Made by a program: the position numbers and the translations under genes. 64,000 nucleotides of DNA, from NCBI RefSeq assembly GCF_036345175.1, contig NZ_CP107780.1, positions 8,432,001-8,496,000 on the forward strand, given 5' to 3'. Source of the DNA: Streptomyces sp. NBC_00576 (GTDB taxonomy: Bacteria; Actinomycetota; Actinomycetes; Streptomycetales; Streptomycetaceae). The notes under the pieces were generated by a model that saw nothing but the letters and a program-made list of their open reading frames with translations, searched no databases and was not told the origin of the DNA. Positions within the stretch are counted from its first letter, which is position 1; each line of letters starts with the position of its first letter. Positions 1-7,899 of this stretch are shown one piece after another.

Positions 1-300
1 CGCCAGGGTGGGGTCCGCCATTGACGCTCGTTTGCCCGACACCGCCGTCGCCAGCGCCTTCAGGTCCAGCTGGCCCGCCACGGGGACCACCGCGACCGTC
101 AGCACCCCGTCGACGTCCGCCACCAGGGTCTTGAAGACGCGCTCCGGCGACACCCCCATCGCCTCGGCGGCCTCCTCGCCGTACGAGGGATGCGCGGGGT
201 CGTGTTCGTACGCGTGCACCTTGTACGTGACGCCCGCCGCCGTCAGTGCCACCGTCGCCGGTGTTCCGCCCGACTGCTGCTGCTTCTGCTTCTTCGCCAT
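1..300 (-). CDS. ybaK: Cys-tRNA(Pro)/aminoacyl-tRNA deacylase, YbaK/EbsC family (5' part only)
   Basis: Trans-editing enzyme family that hydrolyses mischarged Cys-tRNA(Pro). Only the first 100 codons are visible; the gene starts with ATG at 300 and runs off the left edge, so the C-terminal third or more is outside the window. The residues seen fit the family: a charged, Gln-rich N-terminus, the segment HPSYGEEAAEAMG, then VFKTLVADVDG with the conserved lysine of the active site, followed by the hydrophobic strand LTVAVVPV. A GGGGAGC ribosome site sits just before the ATG, only 11 bases after the stop of the upstream LON-domain gene, so the two are very probably co-transcribed. The family assignment is firm; substrate specificity (Cys-tRNA(Pro) rather than another mischarged tRNA) is taken from the family. 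Confidence 0.88.
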   Translation of the reverse strand, partial: MAKKQKQQQSGGTPATVALTAAGVTYKVHAYEHDPAHPSYGEEAAEAMGVSPERVFKTLVADVDGVLTVAVVPVAGQLDLKALATAVSGKRASMADPTLA

Positions 301-311
301 TGCTGCTCCCC

Positions 312-1052
312 TCAGTTGAGGCTTGTCGGGGCGCGTGTCAGTTCCGCCGCGGGCAGCGACGGGAGATTGCGGATGATCGCCGTCTCCGTACGCAGGAGTT
401 TCAGTTCCTCGCGGAGACGGGACGACGTGTCCGGGGCCTGGAGCAGGCGCTGCTTCGACGGGGTGTCCAGCATCATCGCCGCCGCCACCAGGTACGACAC
501 CACCGACGGTTCGTCGGGGAGGTCGGCGCCCGTCGACAGGGAGCGTTCCCGCGCGCCCGCCAGGCGTTTCTGGTACTGGCGGAAGGCTCTCAGGACGCCT
601 TCTGCCAGCGCGCCCGCCTCGTCGCCGGGGGATTCCTCCAGCTCCTCCAGTTCCGCCGTCAGGAACGGGCCCGACGCGTCCACCGACACCAGCCGCGCCC
701 GGGTCGTACCGGTGGCCAGAACCTCGAACGTGCCGTCCGCGCGTTCCCTGATCGTCGCTGCGTCGGCCACGCACCCCACGGAGTGGAACGCCTTGACCGG
801 GTCGTCGCCGAAGCCCGCGGTGGGCCCGCGTTCGGGCGTCGCCGTCTGGTCGGGCAGGCCCTGCGCGCTGGGTGCCACCTCGTGGCCGTCGCGGATCGTC
901 ACGACGGCGAACCGGCGTGGTTCGTCCTCGGGGGTCTTCAGAAGTTCGCGCATCATGGCGCGATATCGCTCCTCGAAGATGTTCAGCGGGAGGACGAGTC
1001 CCGGGAACAGCACCGAGTTGAGCGGGAAGAGGGGCAGCCGGACGATGGTCAC
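312..1052 (-). CDS. LON substrate-binding-domain protein (no protease domain)
   Basis: A 246-residue protein beginning VTIVRLPLFPLNSVLFPG, the hallmark opening of the LON N-terminal substrate-binding (PUA-like) domain; the motif LNIFEERYRAMM follows, and the rest covers a whole domain with the usual helical tail. There is no AAA+ or Ser-Lys protease part, so this is the stand-alone form found widely in actinomycetes. Role unknown; such proteins are presumed to bind unfolded peptides. Start is GTG at 1052. It lies 11 bases after an uncharacterised gene and 11 bases before the ybaK-type gene, all on the minus strand, which suggests a small operon. Confidence 0.88.
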   Translation of the reverse strand: MTIVRLPLFPLNSVLFPGLVLPLNIFEERYRAMMRELLKTPEDEPRRFAVVTIRDGHEVAPSAQGLPDQTATPERGPTAGFGDDPVKAFHSVGCVADAATIRERADGTFEVLATGTTRARLVSVDASGPFLTAELEELEESPGDEAGALAEGVLRAFRQYQKRLAGARERSLSTGADLPDEPSVVSYLVAAAMMLDTPSKQRLLQAPDTSSRLREELKLLRTETAIIRNLPSLPAAELTRAPTSLN

Positions 1053-1063
1053 GACGGGAAAGC

Positions 1064-2140
1064 CTAATGGTCGCCGGGGTGGGCGCGTCCGCCGTGCTCA
1101 CTCCGTGGATGACCGGCGCAGGCCGCGCAGCGGGCGGCGGGTGCGTTCCGGTGGATCTCCTCGCGGGCTTCGAGGAACCTGCCGAGGGGGTCGTCCGAGA
1201 ACCGGTCCCAGGGGAAGGATGTGGTGTACGGGCCGGTCAGGCGCAGTTGGAGGAGTGCGTCCTGCCAGCGGTCGAGCGCGATCAGGACGTATGTGAGCAG
1301 GTTGCGCAGCTCGGCCGGCCACGGGTCCGCCGCCGGGTGAGTCGCCGACAGCGCGATGGCCGTGTCCGCCGCCGCGTCCAGGCGGTACCGGTCCACCACC
1401 GGTCCGCCGTCGCCCTCGGTCAGGTAGGCGAAGGCCGCGTGCAGGGGCAGCGTCTGGACGAGCGAGCCGGGCAGGGCGTCCTGCGCGGCCCGCTCGGCGA
1501 AGTCGAAGCACTCGCGGTGCGAGCCGCGTCCGCCCGAGGACCGGAAGGAGCCCGTGGACAGGTACTGGAGCGCCGCCACATGGCAGCCGTAGTGGTGCGG
1601 GGAGCGGCGTACGGCCTCGCCCCAGAGCCTCTCGAACTCGCCGTGGTCCGCGTCGCTGCCCCGAGCCCGGTCCAGTGCGATGCGCCAGGGCACCGGGTCC
1701 CGCGGGTCGCCCGCCGCGGCCGCCTCGACCAACGGGCCCGTCTGCAGCAGGAGTTCGGCCCGGGCGGGGGACTCCCAGGCGTGCACCACGGCCAGTTCGG
1801 CCGCCACCAGCAGCGCGTCCGGGTCGTGCGGGGCGGCGGCACGCCAGGACGTGAACCACTCGGCGCGGGCGTGCGCGAACGCGGCCAGCCGGACCACGTA
1901 CCGGTCGCGGTTCTCCCAGTCGGTCGTGGCGCGGGTGGCGGCCAGCAGATCGGCGGCGGGCCCGTACTCGCCCCGGCCTGCCGCGACCAGGGCGGGGCCG
2001 AGCCGGGCGTCGGGCGCGTCGAGCAGTACCTCGTCGTCGGCGGGCAGTCCGGCGGTGGCGAGGAGTGGAGACGGCGGAGTGTTCCGTTCCGTCCTGGTGG
2101 CACGGAGGAACGCACGCAGCGAAGCCATGGTGTCGACCAT
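1064..2140 (-). CDS. Uncharacterised TPR-like helical protein
   Basis: I do not recognise a named family. The product is about 358 residues with the ATG at 2140 (MVDTMASLRAFLRA); an ATG at 2128 or a TTG at 2173 are alternatives and no clear ribosome site separates them. The sequence is almost wholly amphipathic helices rich in Ala, Leu and Arg with repeated patterns such as GRGEYGPAADLLAATR, WFTSWRAAAPHDPDALLVAAELA and DRWQDALLQLRL, which resemble TPR/solenoid repeats. A Cys pair (CAACAG) lies in a short polar tail. No signal peptide or membrane segment. It is first in a run of three minus-strand genes with the LON-domain and deacylase genes. Function unknown. Confidence 0.75.
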   Translation of the reverse strand: MVDTMASLRAFLRATRTERNTPPSPLLATAGLPADDEVLLDAPDARLGPALVAAGRGEYGPAADLLAATRATTDWENRDRYVVRLAAFAHARAEWFTSWRAAAPHDPDALLVAAELAVVHAWESPARAELLLQTGPLVEAAAAGDPRDPVPWRIALDRARGSDADHGEFERLWGEAVRRSPHHYGCHVAALQYLSTGSFRSSGGRGSHRECFDFAERAAQDALPGSLVQTLPLHAAFAYLTEGDGGPVVDRYRLDAAADTAIALSATHPAADPWPAELRNLLTYVLIALDRWQDALLQLRLTGPYTTSFPWDRFSDDPLGRFLEAREEIHRNAPAARCAACAGHPRSEHGGRAHPGDH

Positions 2141-2183
2141 TGAAAGGCGCAGGTCGGGGCCGCGCCAGACCAAATGCGCACCC

Positions 2184-2193
2184 TATTTTTAGT
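2184..2193. other. AT-rich decamer TATTTTTAGT
   Basis: An unusual A/T-only-but-one decamer in very GC-rich DNA, 44 bases upstream of the start chosen for the unknown gene at 2140. The same decamer recurs at 27969-27978, again upstream of a minus-strand gene. It may be part of a promoter region; nothing more can be said from sequence. Confidence 0.35.
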
Positions 2194-2238
2194 TGTACGG
2201 TCCGAGGTGAGGGGATGGTGAAGAAAAGTGAACCCTGC

Positions 2239-3837
2239 TCAGCTTCTGCGCAGCGTCCGGGTCGCCCCCGCCGCCACCGTCGTCGCCAGGACCCAGCCCA
2301 GCATGATGATCGCGGCGGCCAGCCACTGCCAGCCGCCGCGCAGCTGCCAGAACCCGACCTGGCCCAGATCGATCACCGGGAGAAGCAGGTCGAGGGCGAA
2401 GAGAGAGGGGTTCCACGGCGGGTGCTCCCCGCTTTTCAGCGGTGGATGGCTCGCGTGCGCGAACGCCACCGAACTCGCCGCCCACAGCACCGCCATCCAC
2501 ACGGCGGCCCGGCCGGGCCGGTACCCGTAGGCGACCGTCCAGTCCTGCACGTACCCCCACAGCTTCGCCGCCGGCGGCAGGGTCTCGCGGCGCCGGCGCT
2601 GCTTGGCGAGCAGCACCTCGCGCGCGTCCTCGTCCTCACCGCCGTTGCGCAGCACGGTGGCCAGCCGCTCGTACGGCTCCGGGCTGTACTCGGCGGTCGC
2701 CGCCGCCACCCACGCCAGCCGCTCCGCCGGCGGGAACGGCCCCTGCGGTACGAGGTTCTCGTACCCGAAGCCGCCCATGTGCAGGTTGCCCGGCCCTGGC
2801 CAACTGCCCGCCCGGTCCATGAGGTTGACGACCTTGGCCCCCGACAGCACCACCTTGCCGCGCTCCGGCCGCTCCCCGAGGAAGCGCAGTTCGGGCGTCT
2901 GCACCCGGCGCAGCGACAGTTCCTGGTCGTCGGTGAAGGTGAGACGGGCGCGTTCGAGGTCGACGGCGTCGCCGAACCGGCCGTCGTCCAGCCGGATCCC
3001 GCCCTCGCACTCGAAGCGCTGGATACGCGTCCCGCGCGCGGGGGTCGTGCCACTGGTCAGGATCGGGTTCCAGACGCCCGCGGGGGTCAGATACAGCGTG
3101 CGGCCCACGGTCAGCTGGGGGGCGTTGAGCGCGAGTCTCCCGTAGGGGTTGGTGAGCCGGCTGCCGCGCAGGCTCAGCGAGACACCGATCGTCGCACCGC
3201 GCAGGCTCAGCTCGCCGTGTGATTCCAGCATCTCCGCCTGGAGGTCCTGGCCGACGTTCATGCCGTCCCCGACCAGCGAGCGTCCGCGCCGGTCCCGGTA
3301 GACGACGGCCTGGTTGAGCAGCAGATCCGTACCGATGTGCGCGTCGGTGAGGCGTACGCCGTTGTGGAAGCGGCAGCGGGGGAGGTGCAGATCGCCCTCG
3401 GTGTGCACCCGGGCCGCCTCCAGCCTCGGCACCGAGCAGTCCACCAGCCGTACGGTCGTGAAGCGGGCCTCCGGCAGCAGGATCTCCTTCTCGAACCGGC
3501 AGCCCTTCAGCTCGACGTACGGCTCGACCGTGCCGCCCGCCAGATCCAGCGTGCCGCTGATCTGCACGCCGGTCAGCTTGAGGGACGACACGCGCCCCGC
3601 GAGCGCGGGCGGGCCGTCGAGGAGCAGCCAGCACACGATGCGGGCCCGTACGGTCCGGTCGGCGCCCCAGGGATGGCCGCCGTGCGGATCGTCGACGACG
3701 GTGTCGCCGCTGCTCAGGTCGTACACGCTGCCGTTGCGGAAGGCCTGCCACATGCCGACCTCGGCGGCGCTCAGATCGTCCGGCGGTTCCCCCGTGGTCT
3801 GCGAGTCCCCCGTACGGATGCCGGCACCCTCTGTCAC
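2239..3837 (-). CDS. Membrane-anchored repeat protein (often labelled membrane-associated oxidoreductase)
   Basis: A 532-residue protein, GTG start at 3837 with GGAG about 15 bases upstream. The middle 300 residues consist of short beta-strand repeats resembling a pentapeptide/beta-helix solenoid, for example LKLTGVQISGTLDLAGG, VELKGCRFEKEILLPEA and LSLRGATIGVSLSLRG. Two membrane helices close the protein: AAVWMAVLWAASSVAFAHA and WLAAAIIMLGWVLATTVAAG, so the solenoid is probably tethered to the membrane near its C-terminus. Homologues in Streptomyces carry the name membrane-associated oxidoreductase, but I see no Rossmann, flavin or metal motif that would support redox activity. It is divergent from hisD, separated by about 200 bases. 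Function unknown. Confidence 0.8.
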   Translation of the reverse strand: MTEGAGIRTGDSQTTGEPPDDLSAAEVGMWQAFRNGSVYDLSSGDTVVDDPHGGHPWGADRTVRARIVCWLLLDGPPALAGRVSSLKLTGVQISGTLDLAGGTVEPYVELKGCRFEKEILLPEARFTTVRLVDCSVPRLEAARVHTEGDLHLPRCRFHNGVRLTDAHIGTDLLLNQAVVYRDRRGRSLVGDGMNVGQDLQAEMLESHGELSLRGATIGVSLSLRGSRLTNPYGRLALNAPQLTVGRTLYLTPAGVWNPILTSGTTPARGTRIQRFECEGGIRLDDGRFGDAVDLERARLTFTDDQELSLRRVQTPELRFLGERPERGKVVLSGAKVVNLMDRAGSWPGPGNLHMGGFGYENLVPQGPFPPAERLAWVAAATAEYSPEPYERLATVLRNGGEDEDAREVLLAKQRRRRETLPPAAKLWGYVQDWTVAYGYRPGRAAVWMAVLWAASSVAFAHASHPPLKSGEHPPWNPSLFALDLLLPVIDLGQVGFWQLRGGWQWLAAAIIMLGWVLATTVAAGATRTLRRS

Positions 3838-3986
3838 GACGTTTTCCCACTCCTCCCCGTGTCACCAGGTGTTACCAACAGGGTTAGTACAACCGTTCTG
3901 CCCGCTCAGTAACCCTCTGAACTCAAGACGCGACAGTGATCTTCCAAGTTCCCGTGCAGGCCCCGAGGAGCGATTCGCAACGCTCT

Positions 3987-4003
3987 GTATCAGCCACTGA
4001 TAC
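3987..4003. promoter_or_regulatory. Perfect palindrome upstream of hisD (candidate operator)
   Basis: GTATCAG-CCA-CTGATAC is a perfect 7-bp inverted repeat with a 3-base spacer, 41 bases before the hisD start and in the region shared with the divergent gene at 3837. Position and symmetry suit a dimeric repressor site controlling the his operon or a short mRNA hairpin. The binding protein is unknown. Confidence 0.45.
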
Positions 4004-4044
4004 GCGCGAACAACGCCCGATCGACGTCTGAGAGAATTGACCCC

Positions 4045-5385
4045 GTGCTGCAACATTTCTCGATGGCTCGAATCGATCTGCGCGGCGACGCCCTCCCTGA
4101 GGGACCCGCCCTGCGCGACCTGCTGCCCCGAGCGGACTTCGACGTCTCGGCGGCCCTGGAGAAGGTGCGTCCGATCTGCGAGGCCGTGCATCATCGGGGC
4201 GACGCGGCGCTGATCGACTTCGCCGAGAAGTTCGACGGCGTCCGGCTGGAATCGGTACGCGTGCCCGTCCAGGCCCTCGCCGACGCGCTGGAGCAGCTCG
4301 ACCCGGCCGTCCGCGCGGCCCTGGAGGAGTCCATCCGGCGCACGCGTCTCGTCCACCGCGAGCAGCGCCGTACGACCCACACGACCCAGGTCGTGCCCGG
4401 CGGCTCGGTCACCGAGAAGTGGGTGCCCGTGGACCGGGTCGGGCTCTACGCGCCCGGCGGCCGGTCCGTGTACCCGTCCTCCGTGATCATGAATGTCGTG
4501 CCCGCGCAGGAAGCGGGCGTCGAGTCCATCGCCCTCGCTTCCCCCGCCCAGGCCGAGTTCGACGGGTTGCCGCACCCGACCATCCTCGCCGCCTGCGCGC
4601 TCCTCGGCGTCGACGAGGTGTACGCGGCCGGTGGCGCCACCGCCGTCGCGATGTTCGCGTACGGCACCGAGTCCTGCGCGCCCGCCAACATGGTGACCGG
4701 CCCCGGCAACATCTGGGTCGCCGCCGCCAAGCGGTACTTCGCGGGCAAGATCGGCATCGACACCGAGGCCGGCCCGACCGAGATCGCGATCCTCGCCGAC
4801 GACACCGCCGACCCGGTGCACGTCGCCGCCGACCTGATCAGCCAGGCCGAGCACGACCCGCTGGCCGCCGCCGTCCTCGTCACGGACTCCGTGGCGCTCG
4901 CGGACGCGGTCGAGAAGGAGCTGGAACCGCAGGTCGCGGCCACCAAGCACATCGAGGACCGCATCGCCCCGGCGCTGGCCGGCCGGCAGTCCGCGATCGT
5001 CGTCGTCGACGGCGTCGAGGAGGGGCTGCGGGTCGTCGACGCGTACGGCGCCGAGCACCTGGAGATCCAGACCGCGGACGCGGCGGCCGTGGCCGACCGG
5101 GTGCGTAACGCCGGCGCGATCTTCGTCGGGCCCTGGTCACCGGTCTCGCTCGGCGACTACGCGGCCGGCTCCAACCACGTCCTGCCGACCGGCGGCTGCG
5201 CCTGCCACTCCTCAGGCCTGTCCGTCCAGTCCTTCCTGCGCGGCATCCACATCGTCGACTACACGCGGGACGCGCTGGCCGACGTGGCGCAGCACGTGGT
5301 GACGCTGGCGGAGGCGGAGGACCTGCCCGCACATGGCGCGGCGGTCAAGGCAAGGTTCGGGTGGAAGGTGCCTGAGAGCAAGTGA
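4045..5385 (+). CDS. hisD: Histidinol dehydrogenase
   Basis: Catalyses the last two oxidations of histidine synthesis, L-histidinol to L-histidine with two NAD+, as a zinc homodimer. The 446-residue frame covers the whole family: NPSS-like YPSSVIMNVVPAQ, the MVTGPGN glycine motif, AGPTEIAILAD, and YGAEHLEIQ (Glu337-His338) containing the catalytic Glu/His and zinc ligands. I take the GTG at 4045 because GAGAG lies 10 bases upstream; an ATG at 4063 (MARIDLRGD) would remove six residues and is also possible. First gene of the his operon; its stop overlaps the GTG of hisC by four bases, so translation is coupled. A 17-bp palindrome lies 41 bases upstream. Confidence 0.97.
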   Translation: MLQHFSMARIDLRGDALPEGPALRDLLPRADFDVSAALEKVRPICEAVHHRGDAALIDFAEKFDGVRLESVRVPVQALADALEQLDPAVRAALEESIRRTRLVHREQRRTTHTTQVVPGGSVTEKWVPVDRVGLYAPGGRSVYPSSVIMNVVPAQEAGVESIALASPAQAEFDGLPHPTILAACALLGVDEVYAAGGATAVAMFAYGTESCAPANMVTGPGNIWVAAAKRYFAGKIGIDTEAGPTEIAILADDTADPVHVAADLISQAEHDPLAAAVLVTDSVALADAVEKELEPQVAATKHIEDRIAPALAGRQSAIVVVDGVEEGLRVVDAYGAEHLEIQTADAAAVADRVRNAGAIFVGPWSPVSLGDYAAGSNHVLPTGGCACHSSGLSVQSFLRGIHIVDYTRDALADVAQHVVTLAEAEDLPAHGAAVKARFGWKVPESK

Positions 5386-6494
5386 ACTTCGGAATCGACG
5401 ATCTTCCCGTACGGGACGAGCTGCGCGGCAAGTCGCCGTACGGCGCGCCCCAACTCGACGTCCCCGTGCGGCTGAACACCAACGAGAACCCCTACCCGCT
5501 GCCCGAACCGCTCGTCGAGCGGATCGCCGAGCGGGTGCGCGAGGCGGCCCGGAACCTCAACCGTTACCCCGACCGGGAAGCCGTGGAGCTGCGCACGCAG
5601 CTCGCCAGGTACCTGACGGACACCTCCGGGCACGAGGTCGGCCTCGCCAACGTCTGGGCTGCCAACGGCTCCAACGAGGTCATCCAGCAGCTGCTCCAGA
5701 CCTTCGGCGGGCCCGGCCGTACCGCGATCGGCTTCGAGCCGTCGTACTCGATGCACGGGCTCATCGCGCGCGGGACGGGCACCGGTTGGATCTCCGGTCC
5801 CCGCAACGAGGACTTCACGATCGATCTCGCGGCGGCCGAGAAGGCCATCGCCGAGCACCGGCCCGACGTCGTCTTCGTCACCACCCCCAACAACCCCACA
5901 GGGAACGCGGTCCCGCGCGAGACGGTCCTCGCCCTGTACGAGGCCGCTCAGGCCGCAGGGCCCTCGATGGTGGTCGTCGACGAGGCGTACATCGAGTTCA
6001 GCCACGGCGACTCACTGCTGCCGCTGATCGAAGGACGGCCGAATCTCGTCGTCTCGCGGACGATGTCGAAGGCGTTCGGGGCGGCGGGCCTGCGCCTCGG
6101 CTACCTCGCCGCGCACCCGGCCGTAGTCGACGCCGTGCAGCTCGTACGACTGCCCTACCACCTGTCGGCCGTGACGCAGGCGACCGCTCTGGCCGCCCTG
6201 GAGTACACCGAGACGCTGCTGAAGTACGTCGAGCAGCTGAAGGCCGAGCGGGACCGGCTGGTCGCCGAACTGCGTGCCATCGGGTTCGACGTCACCGAGT
6301 CGGACGCCAACTTCGTGCAGTTCGGCACCTTCGCGGACTCCCACACGGCCTGGCAGAAGATCCTCGACCAGGGCGTCCTGGTACGGGACAACGGCGTACC
6401 GGGGTGGCTGCGGGTCTCCGCCGGAACTCCCGCCGAAAACGACGCGTTCCTCGACGCGGTACGTGAACTGAAGAAAGCGCAGGAAGAGTCATGA
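5382..6494 (+). CDS. hisC: Histidinol-phosphate aminotransferase
   Basis: PLP enzyme, fold type I, that converts imidazole-acetol phosphate plus glutamate to histidinol phosphate. The 370 residues begin VNFGIDDLPVRDELRG and show LNTNENPYPLP near residue 32, NNPTGN near 170, DEAYIEF at 200, and the PLP lysine Lys230 in RTMSKAFGAAGLRLGY. The GTG start overlaps the hisD stop by four bases and its own stop overlaps the hisB ATG by four, a textbook coupled operon. Length and motifs are normal. Broad aminotransferases of this family can also act on aromatic amino acids, but position inside the his operon makes HisC the clear choice. Confidence 0.97.
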   Translation: MNFGIDDLPVRDELRGKSPYGAPQLDVPVRLNTNENPYPLPEPLVERIAERVREAARNLNRYPDREAVELRTQLARYLTDTSGHEVGLANVWAANGSNEVIQQLLQTFGGPGRTAIGFEPSYSMHGLIARGTGTGWISGPRNEDFTIDLAAAEKAIAEHRPDVVFVTTPNNPTGNAVPRETVLALYEAAQAAGPSMVVVDEAYIEFSHGDSLLPLIEGRPNLVVSRTMSKAFGAAGLRLGYLAAHPAVVDAVQLVRLPYHLSAVTQATALAALEYTETLLKYVEQLKAERDRLVAELRAIGFDVTESDANFVQFGTFADSHTAWQKILDQGVLVRDNGVPGWLRVSAGTPAENDAFLDAVRELKKAQEES

Positions 6495-7084
6495 GCCGCG
6501 TCGGACGCGTGGAGCGCACCACCAAGGAGACATCGGTCCTCGTCGAGATCGATCTCGACGGCACCGGCAAGGTCGAGGTGTCGACGGGCGTCGGCTTCTA
6601 CGACCACATGCTCGACCAGCTCGGCCGGCACGGTCTGTTCGACCTGACCGTGAAGACCGAGGGCGACCTGCACATCGACTCGCACCACACCATCGAGGAC
6701 AGCGCCCTCGCCCTCGGCGCCGCCTTCAAGCAGGCCCTCGGCGACAAGGTGGGGATCTACCGCTTCGGGAACTGCACGGTCCCGCTGGACGAGTCCCTCG
6801 CCCAGGTCACCGTCGACCTGTCCGGCCGCCCCTACCTCGTGCACACCGAGCCCGAGAAGATGGCGCCGATGATCGGCGAGTACGACACCACGATGACCCG
6901 GCACATCCTGGAGTCCTTCGTCGCCCAGGCCCAGATCGCGCTGCACGTGCACGTGCCCTACGGGCGCAACGCGCACCACATCGTGGAGTGCCAGTTCAAG
7001 GCCCTCGCGAGGGCGCTGCGCTACGCCTCCGAGCGTGACCCGCGCGCGGCGGGCATCCTCCCCTCCACGAAGGGCGCCCTGTAA
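6491..7084 (+). CDS. hisB: Imidazoleglycerol-phosphate dehydratase
   Basis: Dehydrates imidazole-glycerol phosphate to imidazole-acetol phosphate, the sixth step of histidine synthesis, using manganese. The 197-residue monofunctional form shows the paired metal-binding motifs GFYDHMLDQLGRHG, DSHHTIED, and in the second repeat HILESFVAQ followed by GRNAHHIVECQFKALARAL. There is no fused phosphatase domain, unlike enterobacterial HisB, so histinol-phosphate phosphatase must be encoded elsewhere. The ATG overlaps the hisC stop by four bases. Three bases separate its stop from the small membrane protein gene at 7088. Confidence 0.97.
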   Translation: MSRVGRVERTTKETSVLVEIDLDGTGKVEVSTGVGFYDHMLDQLGRHGLFDLTVKTEGDLHIDSHHTIEDSALALGAAFKQALGDKVGIYRFGNCTVPLDESLAQVTVDLSGRPYLVHTEPEKMAPMIGEYDTTMTRHILESFVAQAQIALHVHVPYGRNAHHIVECQFKALARALRYASERDPRAAGILPSTKGAL

Positions 7085-7087
7085 GCC

Positions 7088-7252
7088 ATGAGCGGCCTCT
7101 CCACCATCCTGATCGTCGTCGGACTCTTCCTGCTCGGCGGGATCTACTCCTTCGTCAAGCAGAAGATGCCGATGAGCCTCATCGTGCTGCTCTCGATAGG
7201 CGCCGCGATGTGTCTGGTCGCCGGAGTCATGAGGCTGGAGGTCTGGAATTGA
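7088..7252 (+). CDS. Small membrane protein embedded in the his operon
   Basis: A 54-residue ORF between hisB and hisH that starts ATG at 7088, three bases after the hisB stop, and ends at 7252 where its TGA overlaps the TTG of hisH. Nearly all of it is membrane helix: LSTILIVVGLFLLGG (residues 4-18) and, after a short Lys-rich turn (FVKQKMP), SLIVLLSIGAAMCLVAGVM. The final codons also carry the GGAGG ribosome site of hisH, so the ORF is translationally coupled to it. I know of no function; conservation of such an ORF at this place in Streptomyces his operons is from memory. It has no catalytic motif and might be a two-helix accessory or mainly a coupling ORF. Confidence 0.8.
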   Translation: MSGLSTILIVVGLFLLGGIYSFVKQKMPMSLIVLLSIGAAMCLVAGVMRLEVWN

Positions 7253-7899
7253 GCGCGTCCAAAGCGTCCAAGAAGGTCGTCGTCTTCGACTACGGCTTCG
7301 GAAACGTGAGGTCCGCCGAACGCGCTCTCGCGCGCGCGGGCGCCGACGTCGAGATAACGCGTGACTTCGACACGGCCATGAACGCGGACGGGCTGCTGGT
7401 GCCGGGCGTCGGCGCCTTCGCCGCCTGTATGCAGGGCCTCAAGGAGGCGCGCGGCGACTGGATCGTCGGACGCCGGCTGTCCGGCGGGCGACCCGTGATG
7501 GGCATCTGCGTGGGCATGCAGATCCTCTTCGCGCGCGGTATCGAGCACGGCGTCGAGACCGAGGGCCTCGACGAGTGGCCCGGCTCGGTCGAGCCGCTGC
7601 AGGCCGACATCGTGCCCCACATGGGCTGGAACACCGTCGAGGCCCCCGCGGACTCCCAGCTCTTCGCGGGCCTGGACGCCGAGGCGCGCTTCTACTTCGT
7701 CCACTCGTACGCCGTCCACGACTGGTCCCTGGAGACCACGAACCCGGTGATGCGAGCCCCCAAGGTCACCTGGTCGACGCACGGCAAGCCCTTTGTGGCG
7801 GCCGTCGAGAACGGCGCCCTGTGGGCCACCCAGTTCCACCCCGAGAAGTCCGGCGATGCCGGAGCGCAGCTGCTGAACAACTGGATCGGAACCCTCTGA
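7249..7899 (+). CDS. hisH: Imidazole glycerol phosphate synthase, glutaminase subunit
   Basis: Class I glutamine amidotransferase that feeds ammonia to HisF. The 216-residue frame shows VFDYGFGNVRS, the oxyanion strand PGVGAF, the nucleophile elbow GICVGMQILF with the catalytic Cys, and the His-Glu pair in QFHPEKSG. I place the start at TTG 7249 (LSASKASKK) because GGAGG lies seven bases upstream and the TTG overlaps the preceding TGA; the earlier ATG at 7210 would overlap the small membrane protein gene by 43 bases and has no ribosome site. The stop TGA shares one base with the hisA ATG (TGATG). Confidence 0.95.
   Translation: MSASKASKKVVVFDYGFGNVRSAERALARAGADVEITRDFDTAMNADGLLVPGVGAFAACMQGLKEARGDWIVGRRLSGGRPVMGICVGMQILFARGIEHGVETEGLDEWPGSVEPLQADIVPHMGWNTVEAPADSQLFAGLDAEARFYFVHSYAVHDWSLETTNPVMRAPKVTWSTHGKPFVAAVENGALWATQFHPEKSGDAGAQLLNNWIGTL

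Noticed and set aside
3838..3910. Direct repeat GGTGTCACC / GGTGTTACC in the hisD-divergent region as an operator
   Set aside because: Only two short, adjacent near-copies; not symmetric and not near a recognised promoter, so too weak to call.
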